A stretch of DNA of 64,000 nt from contig OY997594.1 of NCBI GenBank assembly GCA_963921825.1, positions 59,443,675 to 59,507,674 of the forward strand, read 5' to 3'. Position numbers and translations under genes: made by a program. The notes beneath the pieces are model-generated. The model did not search any database. It was not told the DNA's origin and saw only the letters and a program-made list of their open reading frames with translations. Below are positions 22,083-32,790 of this stretch, piece after piece (the first letter of the stretch is position 1; each line of letters opens with the position of its first letter). Origin of the DNA: Erodium maritimum. Its lineage: Eukaryota; Streptophyta; Magnoliopsida; Geraniales; Geraniaceae.

Positions 22083-24025
22083 AAAATTGATTACATTGAT
22101 GTGCATCGATGAACATGTTCCTAGACCACAAAAGATCAGTATAAATGAACAATAGTTCACTGAGCCTTTTAATACCAAAACCGTCACAGACGACATTTTG
22201 ATACCCCACGGTCAAATTTAGAATACGAGGGGGGTGGGGGTGGGATGGGGTACCGGAACTCTATGAGCTCAGGTGATGGTGGGAGGCAAAGCATCGTCCG
22301 GGAACCCCTCCTAGGCCAATCCCCGATGCTTTGACGATCTATCATCCCTCCCGGCAGGGCCTCTTTCCCGCCTGCAGATTAACGCCCCAAATAGGAGCTG
22401 ACACCAACCTCTTCAGCGCTCCAACAGTTGGCTCCCCAGGGAAACTGGCAGTGGAACTTCAACATCCCGCACCCCTGGATGTGGGTGTCCTTCACCTCCA
22501 AACCCACCACGCTCCCGGGGCAAGTGGTCAGCAATAAAATCAACAGAGAGCTGATCGCCATCCGACCCCTGCTGGATCTTTCCGTGTATAGAAGACACCA
22601 GGTTTGGAGTGGACCGTCCAAGGAGGATTATCGCGGCCGGCTGGCTGCTGTCCCAGGAAGAAAATCGGGGACCCTAGTTACGTATCGACTCAATTGCATG
22701 CCGGTTCCCCTCCCTCGGGACAACCTCACCTTAGGTATCGAGTCCAATGCCAGCGTGCTTGGAGCAGCTCCCTCAAAGTTCCCTTGCAGTACAACGCCGT
22801 CTTCACGATCCCCTGGTGATATCTGCACCCTCAAAACCAGAGGGGATGGTTGGGCCTCCTACCGACTCACACAGGGATGGGGCCCTCTCGCTGGAGTATC
22901 TGCAGCTGTCCCCTACGATATACAGAAAGGTGGCTCTGAGGATACCGGAGCGAGGGCGACGACCTAGCCGGCCTCCGTGCAGCCTCCTCCTCCACACCAT
23001 ACAACGCGTCTCTCCTTGAGGCCTTAGCCGGAGATCCATTGACCACACAAGCTGGCACCGGAACATTCTCACCGTAGGGTATCCAAACCCTAACTTGGCT
23101 CCGCGCCCAACCTCGTCGAGCAAACGTGGACGCAGCCTCCAACGTCCTCCTCCTCCACCCATACGCATCACAGATCATGCATTGGGACCAGAACTGCATC
23201 GTCGTGATCGTGGAAGACGCCGACCACACCGACACATCCCGAATGATCCCCCACCTTGGTTTCGAGAGGGAACAAACCAAGGGACCCTAGAACAACCATC
23301 GTCCACCCTAGGCAATAGAGCAAGGTCATGGTTATCCCGGCAGGCGGGCTAGGGTTCAGGCAGAGCGGGACCCCCCATAGCTTGGAGAAGAAGTTACCCA
23401 AGGGCTTCGTATCCGGTCTCCTGGGCGCGAGCCAGAACGTCCCGCCGACAGCAGCATCGGAGGGTGTGAAACTGGCACGACCTCAGGAGGATAGGACCAG
23501 CCCAAGGCGAGGGAGAAAGAAGGAGAAGCTGGGGACGAAGGCGTCCATCTCCACCGATATACATCCCCCACACCAGGCATGGTCTGCGAGGGAGTCGACT
23601 GGATGGGACAGGGTGACACCGGGACGGCGCGACCGACAGACCAAGCCCCATGTTGCGATTCGGCAGGGTGCATGGAAGCAGCGGTGGCAGGAGAAAACAC
23701 CATAGCGCGGCAAGGGCTAGGGCTATGGCTAGGGCTAGGGCTAGGGGAGCGACCACCGATGGATGATGGAGGATAGGGGGAAATGCCGGGGAGTGACCAC
23801 CAATGATGGGATGCGTGGCGAGTTTCGGATGCGGTTGTTCCATGCCATGGTTGTGGCTGATGCAATGTAGTCGATAGATGGAGGCGGCAGAAGGTGGCCG
23901 CGGGGGTGTGAAGGTCGGACGTGGCTGGGGGGTGTGAGGGTCGGACGTGATGGCAACATAGAGAGTCGAGGACCTTTGCTGGAGATGAGCGGCGACACTA
24001 GAAAAGAGAGGACAAACCCCTTACG
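22083..24025 (-). mobile_element. Unclassified retroposon, copy B
   Basis: A 1,943-bp relative of 2219-3182 in opposite orientation. It is flanked by ACTATAATTTTTT (22070-22082) and ACTACAATTTTTT (24026-24038), a 13-bp TSD with one C/T change. Shared blocks, read on the minus strand, include CGGGATAACCATGACCTTGC (about 23340) and the 3' part GATGCTTTGCCTCCCACCAT (22270-22300). Open frames of up to 179 residues occur on both strands, but none shows a domain I know. It could be a SINE-like or LINE-derived non-autonomous element. Confidence 0.55.
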
Positions 24026-24038
24026 ACTACAATTTTTT

Positions 24039-24550
24039 GTAAAAAGAAATTATTCAGACTCTCTTAATTCCCTTATCATTAGTAACAAATTTCAGACTCT
24101 TCATATTTACAAATCCAACAATGAAAGTATGTTCTTGTTTTAAACTACAAGCTGTTGCTCGAGTCTCTTAGGCTCTTATATAATATGGAGAAGGGTAGGA
24201 ATTGAGCATATAGCTTGATTTGTATGCAAGTTGTTACATTCTTCTACAGACGGTTACAAATTGGACGATTATATTTTTGCACTGAGTCAAATTTAACGAA
24301 TAATGTGTTACGTGCATATCACGTGTGCACCTAACATCAAGGTGTTACATTGATGTCCATGCCAGTAGTCAAGTGACCCACTTACTATTATCGGACCGTT
24401 TGGGATACTGATCTAAAACCCATATGACTTGCTGAACGTATTTATTATTTCCCACTTTTGTTTCGGGTCTCCTATCCTTGTTTTGTTTCGGATTCCTATC
24501 CTTTTCCGATCAGAATTGGAACTGGTAATTTGGAGCTGGTTTGATGGATC
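24039..24550. other. Upstream region of the RING gene
   Basis: AT-rich intergenic DNA with no ORF or recognised element. It contains the palindromic word GTGCATATCACGTGTGCAC (about 24311-24330), which includes CACGTG, the core of a G-box. Confidence 0.4.
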
Positions 24551-24558
24551 TATATATA
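24551..24558 (+). promoter_or_regulatory. TATA box of the RING gene
   Basis: TATATATA lies 47 bp upstream of the start codon at 24605. That leaves room for a leader of only about 15-25 bases, short but possible. Confidence 0.5.
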
Positions 24559-24604
24559 CAGTACTTGAAACCCTAAATCAGTCGTTAAGAATTAGAGGAA
24601 GAAG

Positions 24605-25399
24605 ATGGAAAAGATAGTAATAGTGATGGAAGGAGGGATGACCTTCAAGTTGGAAGCTGAGGAGGAGGAACCTGTAACCTGGACAATCCCTGAAGGTGCA
24701 AACCAAGAACCCTACCGCAGGTATATCAGCGGTCCCCTTCAATTCCTCGACGGACACGACAACGAGAGGCCGCAGCTGGTTTTGGACCACCCTTACCAGC
24801 GTTGGTTGCGGGACGATGCGAGGGATGCGCCAATGATTTTGAAGTGTTACTTTCGTTGTGCCCTCGGACACGGTCTCTCTGCTGAAGAACTAAACCATTG
24901 CATTCAGCAATTTACTAATTTAATCCATGGCCTCTTCAACAGCCACAGTCCCTACAGCAGCATCATCAACGACATCAGCACCACAAGCATCAATGTACGC
25001 CGATTTGTTTTCAAGATAGAACGGAGAGGATTCTGGAGAAGCCCTTATTTGGCTCGAGCATTGGCCGCATCACCGGAGGAAGCAATAATGTGTTGCCCGC
25101 TATACGCCGTCAATGCGCTAGACAGTTTTGAGCATGCAAAATTCCTTGTTGAAGACGAGAACGAAGAGTGTCCTATTTGCTTTGAAGATTTCGGAAGGGG
25201 ATCAGAGGCGGCTCAGTTGCAATGCCGTCATTATTTTCACCGTCCTTGCATTGCCCGATGGGTCTTCGTGCGCTACACGTGCCCCTGCTGTCGCTTCGCT
25301 CTCGTCCCCAAATCCACGGGGAGGTATAACCATCATGTTCGTCCCACCTGCTGGTTGTATCCTCCTCAGGGTATTTTGTTAGACCTACATATGCCATGA
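24605..25399 (+). CDS. RING-H2 finger protein, probable E3 ubiquitin ligase
   Basis: A single-exon ORF of 264 residues. The C-terminal part holds a complete RING-H2 finger, about residues 189-229: CPIC, then C-R-H-Y-F-H, P-C, and CPCC. The zinc ligands are C-x2-C, C-x-H, x2-H, x2-C and C-x2-C. Such proteins bring an E2 enzyme to a substrate for ubiquitin transfer. The N-terminal 185 residues have an acidic stretch (EAEEEE) and no domain or membrane segment I recognise, so the substrate is unknown. A second in-frame ATG lies seven codons in (VMEGG); I took the first because it best fits the TATA box at 24551. There are no neighbours in an operon sense; mobile DNA lies on both sides. The intact frame between decayed elements argues for a real gene. 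Confidence 0.85.
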   Translation: MEKIVIVMEGGMTFKLEAEEEEPVTWTIPEGANQEPYRRYISGPLQFLDGHDNERPQLVLDHPYQRWLRDDARDAPMILKCYFRCALGHGLSAEELNHCIQQFTNLIHGLFNSHSPYSSIINDISTTSINVRRFVFKIERRGFWRSPYLARALAASPEEAIMCCPLYAVNALDSFEHAKFLVEDENEECPICFEDFGRGSEAAQLQCRHYFHRPCIARWVFVRYTCPCCRFALVPKSTGRYNHHVRPTCWLYPPQGILLDLHMP

Positions 25400-25758
25400 C
25401 CGTGACATATAAGTCTAGTGTTCTATCAGACAAAAGAATATGTCAACGCATTTCACAGCCATACAAATTTCAGTTTCTCAGAGTTTTTAATATATAAAGA
25501 TCATACGTTGCATAAATTACCGTTTCAATTCTACTTTTTTTTAATGTGGAAAGCAAGTAAGTATAAAATGTGTTGTAAATGTTTGTCGGAACGATTGTCA
25601 GCGTTCTATGAACATAGTTTTTAACCGTAATGTTTGGAATTCAGCTCTTCCTCTTTCAATATGACAGGACTACCATTGGCTGTTATTGTAATGGTGCGAT
25701 CAATGTGATAAAAAGGAATGAGTTCACACGTTGGAAGGTTTTGGCTACTAAACCCAGA

Positions 25759-26325
25759 TTGGGGTGAGAACTGCAAACTCCCACATATTGATGCATGACA
25801 TAAATTTGGATGAAACATTTTTTTTTCTAAATTCGCTAATTTAATCATTTTCGTTTCGTTTTAACTCCGATTTTTTTTTATTCTTGCACCATTATTTTTA
25901 TTTTCCCAATATCTATCTATAGAGATGCATATTGAATATATTTGGAGCACGAGAAATCAAAATATGAAAACTGTGACGTAACTGCACAGACAAAATGTAA
26001 TTTTACAGAAATAAAATGTAATTACATTTTAAATCTGCATATTTACATTTTATTTCCACAGATTTACATTTTCTATGTTCACCCAATTCACATTACGTCA
26101 CATTTTTCATATTTTGATTTCCCGTGCTCCAAATATATCCAATATGCATCTCTATATATAGATAGATCTTGTAAAAATAAAAATAATGGTGCAAGAATAA
26201 AAAAATATGAGTTAAAACGAAGCGAGAATGATTAAATTAGCGATTTTAGGAAAAATAAATAAATGCACCATTTAAAATTCTGCCATGTGTCATTACTATG
26301 AGAGGAGTTCGCAGTTCTCACCCAA
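25759..26325. mobile_element. Foldback (long inverted-repeat) MITE
   Basis: Ends are inverted repeats: TTGGGGTGAGAACTGC on the left, and TTGGGTGAGAACTGCG read from the right. An inner long inverted repeat spans 25817-26258 (arms including ATTCGCTAATTTAATCAT and ATGATTAAATTAGCGA), centred near 26035, so most of the element can fold into a hairpin. No TSD was found. It starts about 360 bp after the RING stop codon, so it could lie in or near that gene's 3' UTR. No coding capacity. Confidence 0.7.
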
Positions 26326-26968
26326 AATGTGAATTCGTACCTGAAACATACTCTATACATATATATATACAGGGCCGGCTCAACGAATTTCGGGGCCTTA
26401 AGCGAAATTTTGAACGAGACTCTTTTTTCTTTTAAAATGAGATGGTGTTTTAATAACTTGTTAATCAATAAAAATACACTCAAATGAAATATATAATACT
26501 CTGTCTTGGAAGAAACTTTAGAAGAATTGAAATTAAGGTTGCAAACTAAAAAGAAAAAAAAACCGTAAAGTAAGTGCAACATTACTAGAATTGATGTATG
26601 GGTGTATGTCATCGATCGATCCCCCTGGGAAGCCTTTTCCCGAAATCTGATGGTTTGCATGTTCCCGACAAGGAAGAACGTGAGATCAGAGAACAAGGAG
26701 ATCAATGCTCTCAACATCGTTGTAGCATCTTCATCAACACTGTAGTATCTTCATCTGATCTTCATGTGTTCTTCATCTGTTCCTCATCAATTCTCATTGT
26801 TCCTTCCCTAGCTGTTTCCATCTTCTTGGTGTAGTGTCCTGGTTGTCCAACAAGGACTTTGGACCACCATTTTTCCACAACTCCTTCTTTCTTCCTCTTG
26901 TTGCTGTTGAAGCTTGCTTTCTTTTCTCTATCTCGTCTACCTTTCAAGCTTTTGTTTTGCTGGGTTCT

Positions 26969-29590
26969 ATGGCAACCTCTATCTCAATCCCGGGCGCTAG
27001 ATTATCGCTACAAGAACTCAGTGGTGATCCTCTTCAGCCTACAACACTCCCAAAGATCAAACCAGTTAAAAAAAAGGTACCAAAAAAAGGGGAAGAAGAA
27101 ATAGACCAACCTCTCCATCCTCTTCTGATAAAACACAGCAGTATTCTCCTGGTGGTTGCACGAAGCTGATTGATGGAAAAAAGATGTTCTACGACAAGTA
27201 TTTTCAGCCCATTTCCTCTGGTCGCGATTCAACTCATTCCATACATGATGATCCGGTTGGGATGCAAGTACAAAGAAATGCTCAGAATAGAATATCCCAT
27301 CTTCAAACGAAAGAAAATATCCGAAAAGGCAAGGAGGTTTATGTTGATGAAGGAGACAAGGCTCAACAGGTCGTTACTGGCAAAAGATTAGATGAAGGAT
27401 CCTCCTCCATGGGCTTTCCACCTCCTGGCTTCGAAAAATCCTCCTTCTATGTCAATCCTCATAAAAGGAGGTTTGTTGAGAAGATTTCCACCACCAATTT
27501 TACTGCCTTCGTGCTTAACATCCCTGCCTTTGCCAAGACAGCTTGGTTAGACTCTATTTTTGGCCACTTACATGGTTTCATCAAATCAGTGGTGGGTTTC
27601 AAACCAAACATAAGAGGAAGTTGGTATGGATTTGTTTACTTCTCTTCTAAATGGGATCTACAACAAGCCATTCAACAATATAATGGCTACAAAGTCCTTG
27701 ATCAGACCCTCTTTGTCACTGAAGCTTGGGATAGATCCATCAGTAGCTCCAACCTACATAGTAAGCCTTCATTTTCAGGTCCTGGTCAATTTTTTCAAGA
27801 AAAAAACCTATGCAGACTTCTCATTGCAAGGCTCAATAGTTACAGCTAAAGCAACATTGTAGGCTAGATCAGATTTAGCAGTTACTCATTTAAATATCTC
27901 TGTGGAGGACATAATGAAGGAGATAGCTTTAGAGGGGGTTTGTGAGATTCAACTCAAAGATCTGGGAAACAAAGCAATCTTGGTGCATTGCCCTGACCCT
28001 AAGTTTGATAAAAATCCATTCTTTGAGGAGGGGGCTTGGCTACAACAATGGCTCACCTTTATACCTGGAAAAGATGAGTTTTTTTTGCAAAGGGAGGTAC
28101 CATTTCTTGGCTAGGAATTCAAGGCATACCCTTCTCTGGCTGGTGTGAAGAAAGTTTCCAAGCTACAATCTCAAAATTTGGCAAGATGCTATATACACAT
28201 CCTCAATCCACTCAAGATATACATATACATACATCTTATGTCCTTGTTCACTCCATCAATCTCAAGCCTATTTCTGAAGAAGTAAGTATCACCTTGGGGA
28301 ATAAGACATTTAAAACCTGGATATCTTCTGTAGTTGTTGGCAATATTCCATCTATCCAAACCTCTTCTTTTCAGAATCCCTACAATAATTGTTCAGAACA
28401 TATGTCAGATTCAGGTTCAGATTCTGAGTATGTGAGTACTTATTCTAAAGAGGCAACTGAGGTTCCTGATTCCTTGGAGAATGCTCAGTTAATCCCTACT
28501 GAACCAATTATTAATTCAGAACTGAGAATCCCACCTTCTTTGGCAGAAGGAATTAATATTCATACACATGGTACTGATTTGGTGGAAGATATTTGTCTCA
28601 CTAGGTCATTGCTTGATAAGGTGGTTGAAACAAGGTTGGTGAGTATTAATGTAGTTATTGAATCAATCTTGCCCTCTCCTGTTGTTGATCTTCCTTCTTT
28701 TCTGGGGTCCCAAGATGTTCTTTTTGTGAAAGATACTTTTGAAACTGAGGAAAGGAACACAACAGTGTTATTCCTCAATGAATTTGAAGTTTCAGAACAC
28801 TTGAATCTTGCTACAACAATTGTTCCTGACAAGCTCCCTTCACTAACTACCTCTGACACTATTCCATTTACCATTCGGTTACACCAATCCTCCACTCCTC
28901 CCCAGGTGACCTCTACTGCAGCTCCTCTTGAATTGACAGGAACTTATCTTCCAATATTAGAAGAGAAGAGAAGTACATTGGAAATAGATGTTCATTTAAT
29001 GAAGAAAAAGACTTTCACTATTGCTGGTCCTACTCAGTCAGACACAACTCTTTTTACAGCTGCAAGTGATGGGATTCAAAACCCTATTGCCTCTTCAAAT
29101 TTGGAGGAGTCTCAACATTTGGATCTTTTGGACAGTGGTTTAGAAGAGTTACATCTGCCTTCTCATTCTTTTGAAAAAATTATCTCCTCAAGTACAGGAA
29201 GCGACATATTTTTTAGGCCTTGGAAATACTACTCCTTTATCCAATGAAAATATCAAACTGAGAGGGAAGAAAAAAGTGGCCAAAGCTCAAGCCAGATCTT
29301 ATGATACAAGATCCAAAATCAATGACAAAACTTCTCCAACTCTGAAGATTAGTAAGCAACAACATCAGTTTCTGAATGAAGGTTCTAAGGCAAAGAAAGC
29401 ATGGGGGTTTGGGAAAGCTATAGGTTTGAAATCACATTTGGATGATGCATCTGTCATACTAAGACTCAAGGGACTAGATGATGATAATGCAGAAATGGAG
29501 GATTATTTAGAAGAAGAGCCTGTTGAATTGGAGAGATTGGAAGAGCCCAATCAAATGAAGCTTCACTCCATTAATCTCTCCCCTCTATAA
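26969..29590 (+). pseudogene. LINE ORF1 (RRM-like RNA-binding protein), frameshifted
   Basis: ORF1 proteins coat LINE RNA in the retrotransposition particle. The start ATG at 26969 gives MATSISIPGARLSLQ. An A-rich stretch (about 27066-27100) carries a one-base frameshift, after which the frame of 27184-27849 continues. At about 27505-27760 an RRM-like fold can be seen (NFTAFVLNIPAFAKT, then GSWYGFVYFSS, then LFVTEAW). A second segment (27902-28114), ending before TWLGIQGIPF, resembles the DUF4283-like region of plant LINE ORF1. The C-terminal third (28186-29590) is acidic and Ser/Thr-rich with another frameshift near 29230, then basic. At least four frame breaks are present. Confidence 0.75.
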
Positions 29591-29602
29591 TAAAAAAATG
29601 AT

Positions 29603-30965
29603 GGGTTATTTACGATAAGGTACCCTAATGTTTCGTCCACGAACGATAAGGTAGCCTTATGAATTTTTTGTTCGATAAGGTACCCTAATGATTCGTCCAT
29701 GAACGATTTGGTTTAAAATTGGCATATTCCGTTAGAAAACTAACGGAATATTCCTCTAAATTAGACATGTGCAGTTAAGTGGGGTGTGAAATGACGATTT
29801 TACCCTTTCTTATTTTAAGCTTATAAATTTGATAGACAAAATTACCATTATACCCTTAATTATATAATACAACAAAAGTATAATAAATAAATAAATTTAA
29901 ATTTTTTTAAATTTAAAATTTAAAAATTTTAAAATACAAAATATTAAAATATTAAATATTAAAAAATTTAAATATTAAATATTAAATAAAATATTAAATA
30001 AAAAATAAAAAATTAATTAAATAAATAAAAGATTAAAAGATTAAAATAATAAAATAAAATATTAAAAAAAACATTGTTCATCCGCCATCGTCACCGGCCT
30101 GGTCCTCCGCCATCGTCGCCGGCCACCCCCTCCTCCGCCGTCGTCCCCGGCCACCCACCCCCTCTCACCGCCGCCTCCTCCTCCTCCCTCTTCCACCTCA
30201 TCCCCTCTCACCGTCCTCGAATCGTAGAGCTGAAGCTCTGCGATTCGAGGACGATGAGAGGAGGATGCGGTGGAAGAGGGAGGAGGAGGCGGCGGTGAGA
30301 GGGGGTGGGTGGCCGCGAACGACAGCGGAGGAGGGGGTGGCCGGCGATGATGGCGGAGGAGCAGGCCGACAACGATGGCGGATGAATAGTGATTTTTTTA
30401 AAAAAATCTGAATTTATATTTTTAATATAAATAAAAACATGATTTTTGAAAAAAATATTTTTTTTAAACATAAAAATGATTTTTGAAAATAAAAACTGAT
30501 TTTAAAAAAATAAAAACTGATATTTAAATATAAAATCTGATTTTTTAATATACAAAAAATAATTATTAAAAAAATAAAAATTGATTTTTAAATATAAAAA
30601 GCTGGTTTTTAAAAAATAAAAACTGATTTTTGAAAATAAAAACCAAGTTCATTTTTAAAAAAATAAAACTTTTAAAAGAATATATAATTTATTTATTTTA
30701 TTTTGAAAATTAAAAATAATTAGAAAATATAAATTAAGGAAAAATAATAACTGAGGGTATAATGGTCATTTCACTCTTAAGTCAAAAGTCAACTGAAATG
30801 TCAAAGGGCAAAATAGTCATTCTACATATTTCTGTTAGTTTTTTAACGGCATTAAACCAAATCGTTCGTGGACGAATCATTAGGGTACCTTATCGGACAA
30901 AAAATTCATAAGGGTACCTTATCGTTCGTGGACGAAACATTAGGGTACCTTATCGTAAATAACCC
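29603..30965. mobile_element. Foldback MULE with GC-rich hairpin core
   Basis: A 1,363-bp element with long terminal inverted repeats of over 100 bp (GGGTTATTTACGATAAGGTA at both ends). The flanks AAAAATGAT (29594-29602) and AAAAATGAA (30966-30974) form a 9-bp TSD with one mismatch, typical of Mutator-like elements. The interior is a second inverted repeat: two very AT-rich arms (29870-30065, 30390-30760) surround a CCG-rich palindrome (about 30075-30382) centred near 30235 at CGTAGAGCTGAAGCTCTGCG. The short ORFs over the GC-rich part are chance products. The element sits precisely between LINE ORF1 and ORF2. Confidence 0.82.
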
Positions 30966-32097
30966 AAAAATGAAATTCCTCTCATGAATGTGAGAGGCCT
31001 CTCCTCAAGCCAGAAGAAGAGGAATCTTAGTAGATTGTTGCACAAGCAAGCTCCAGAGTTCATCTTAATCCAAGAATCAAAAATTCAAAAATTACCATCA
31101 AACTATCCTAGAATGTGTGGATTGTCCTCAGAATGGGAAGTAGCTTCAATTGATGCTATAGGAGCTTCAGGTGGGATATTATCTTTCTGGAAGAAGTCAG
31201 ATTTCATTATGATCTCTACTAAACCAATACATGGTGGTGCACTCATCTGGTTAGGCCTGATCTCACAATTCAATCAATCTTGTTGCATTATCAATGTATA
31301 TGTCTCTACTAATTCTCAAGAAAGAGCTTCACTATGGTTAGAAATTGGAAGAGAACTAAATGAGTTGCCAGCTGGATCATTGATTATTTTGGGAGGGACT
31401 TCAATACAATACTATCTGTCCAAGAAAGATCTAGCCAAAGAAGTGGTGGAAGCTCAATGGCCAACTTTCAAAGGTTACTGAATAATTATGGTTTAATAGA
31501 TCTCCCTTTACAAGGTGGAAAATTCACCTGGTATGGTCCTGGATCACAAGCTTCAAGAATTGATAGGTTCTAAGTATCTAGTGATTGGCTTGCTCTCCTG
31601 CCCTCCTTGTCACGCCCCAAATTCAGTAAACCGAACTCGGGACGCGAACCTTTAAAACATAAAACACTTGAAACCTGTTTTGAATAAAAACTCTGATATT
31701 TCCATTTAGTCATCAAAAATAATAGTATTTACAATACAAAACGTCCCAACAAGTGGACAAGGTACAATATCCGTCACTAGACTCAACAAAATAAAAACCA
31801 GACTCCGCTCCCAGCTCCACAAGCTTCAAGAGCTAACCTAGTCCGTCCGGTGATCAGTACCTGTAGGAAAAGCAGCTAGGGGTGAGCGTTCGCTCACCTC
31901 CACGGATAACAGACTGACTATGGCATAATTAGTAGATAAAGCCAGTAACACCAAAACCAAACCCAAAACCGGGACTACAATCCCCAACTCAAGTACTCAA
32001 AAGACCCACAACCCGTTACCTTCCACCACAGACTCAACCTCAAACTCGTAAAGTAAGACCGACACAATCATTTATGACCTTCCCCAAAAACACGAAC

Positions 32098-32332
32098 ACG
32101 GATCAGGCTAGCCGAAGAATGCTCAGAATCTGCCGAGACTCGTACACGGATCAGGCCAGCCAAAGAATGCTCGAAACCTGCCGAGACCCGGTCACGGATC
32201 AGGCTAGCCAAAGAATGCTCATAACCTTTCGGGATCCGGACACGGAACAGGCTAGCCAAAGAATGCTCAGAACCTGTCGAGACTCGAGTTTGGTCAGGCC
32301 AGCCAAAGAATGCTCGTAACCTTCCAAAATCC
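32098..32332 (-). repeat. Minisatellite of about 47-bp units
   Basis: Five diverged units built around CAGGCTAGCCAAAGAATGCT. Chance ORFs on both strands over this array are not genes. The matching array in the LTR at 42421-45241 (44513-44660) has a 42-bp unit with a different sequence. Confidence 0.85.
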
Positions 32333-32577
32333 ACACCACTCCCCGACACACAGTCGGGTCACTAACCTCGGGCAAGCACAACCACAATCACAAGCAAGTT
32401 CAACAAATAGGCACTCAAGGCCACTCAAGACACCTCAACAGTCAAGACTCGGGTTCAACAACCCCACGGGCACTCGCGGCCACTCAAGACACACCAACGA
32501 TCAAGACTCAGGTTCAACAACCCCACAGCACTCACGGCCACCCCAAAACATCAACAATCAAACACGGGCACTCACGG

Positions 32578-32790
32578 CCACCCAAGACACCAATTTAAAT
32601 AACGCGGGCTCTCATGGCCACCCAAGACACCAATTTAAATAACACGGGCTCTCATGGCCACCCAAGACACCAATTTAAATAACACGGGCTCTCATGGCCA
32701 CCCAAGACACCAATTTAAATAACACGGGCTCTCATGGCCACCCAAGACACCAATTTAAATAACACAGGCTCTCATGGCCACCCAAGACAG
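32578..32790 (-). repeat. Homogeneous 40-bp minisatellite, about five copies
   Basis: CCCAAGACAC starts at 32581, 32621, 32661, 32701, 32741 and 32781, an exact 40-bp period. Units contain CACCAATTTAAATAA and GGCTCTCATGG and are almost identical, unlike the diverged flanks. The same motif, reverse-complemented (CTTGGGTGGCCATGAG), forms arrays of other lengths in the two sister LTRs. Confidence 0.9.

Noticed and set aside
22428-22967. 179-residue ORF on the plus strand
   Set aside because: Antisense to the inferred direction of the retroposon copy B, no domain, GC-rich, and other frames are open as well.
26232-26717. 161-residue ORF on the minus strand
   Set aside because: It crosses the border between the foldback element, the hAT-like MITE and the start of the LINE, so it cannot be one gene.
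32578-32790. Regular 40-bp repeats as a CRISPR array
   Set aside because: Units are contiguous with no unique spacers, inside a plant LTR; it is a minisatellite.
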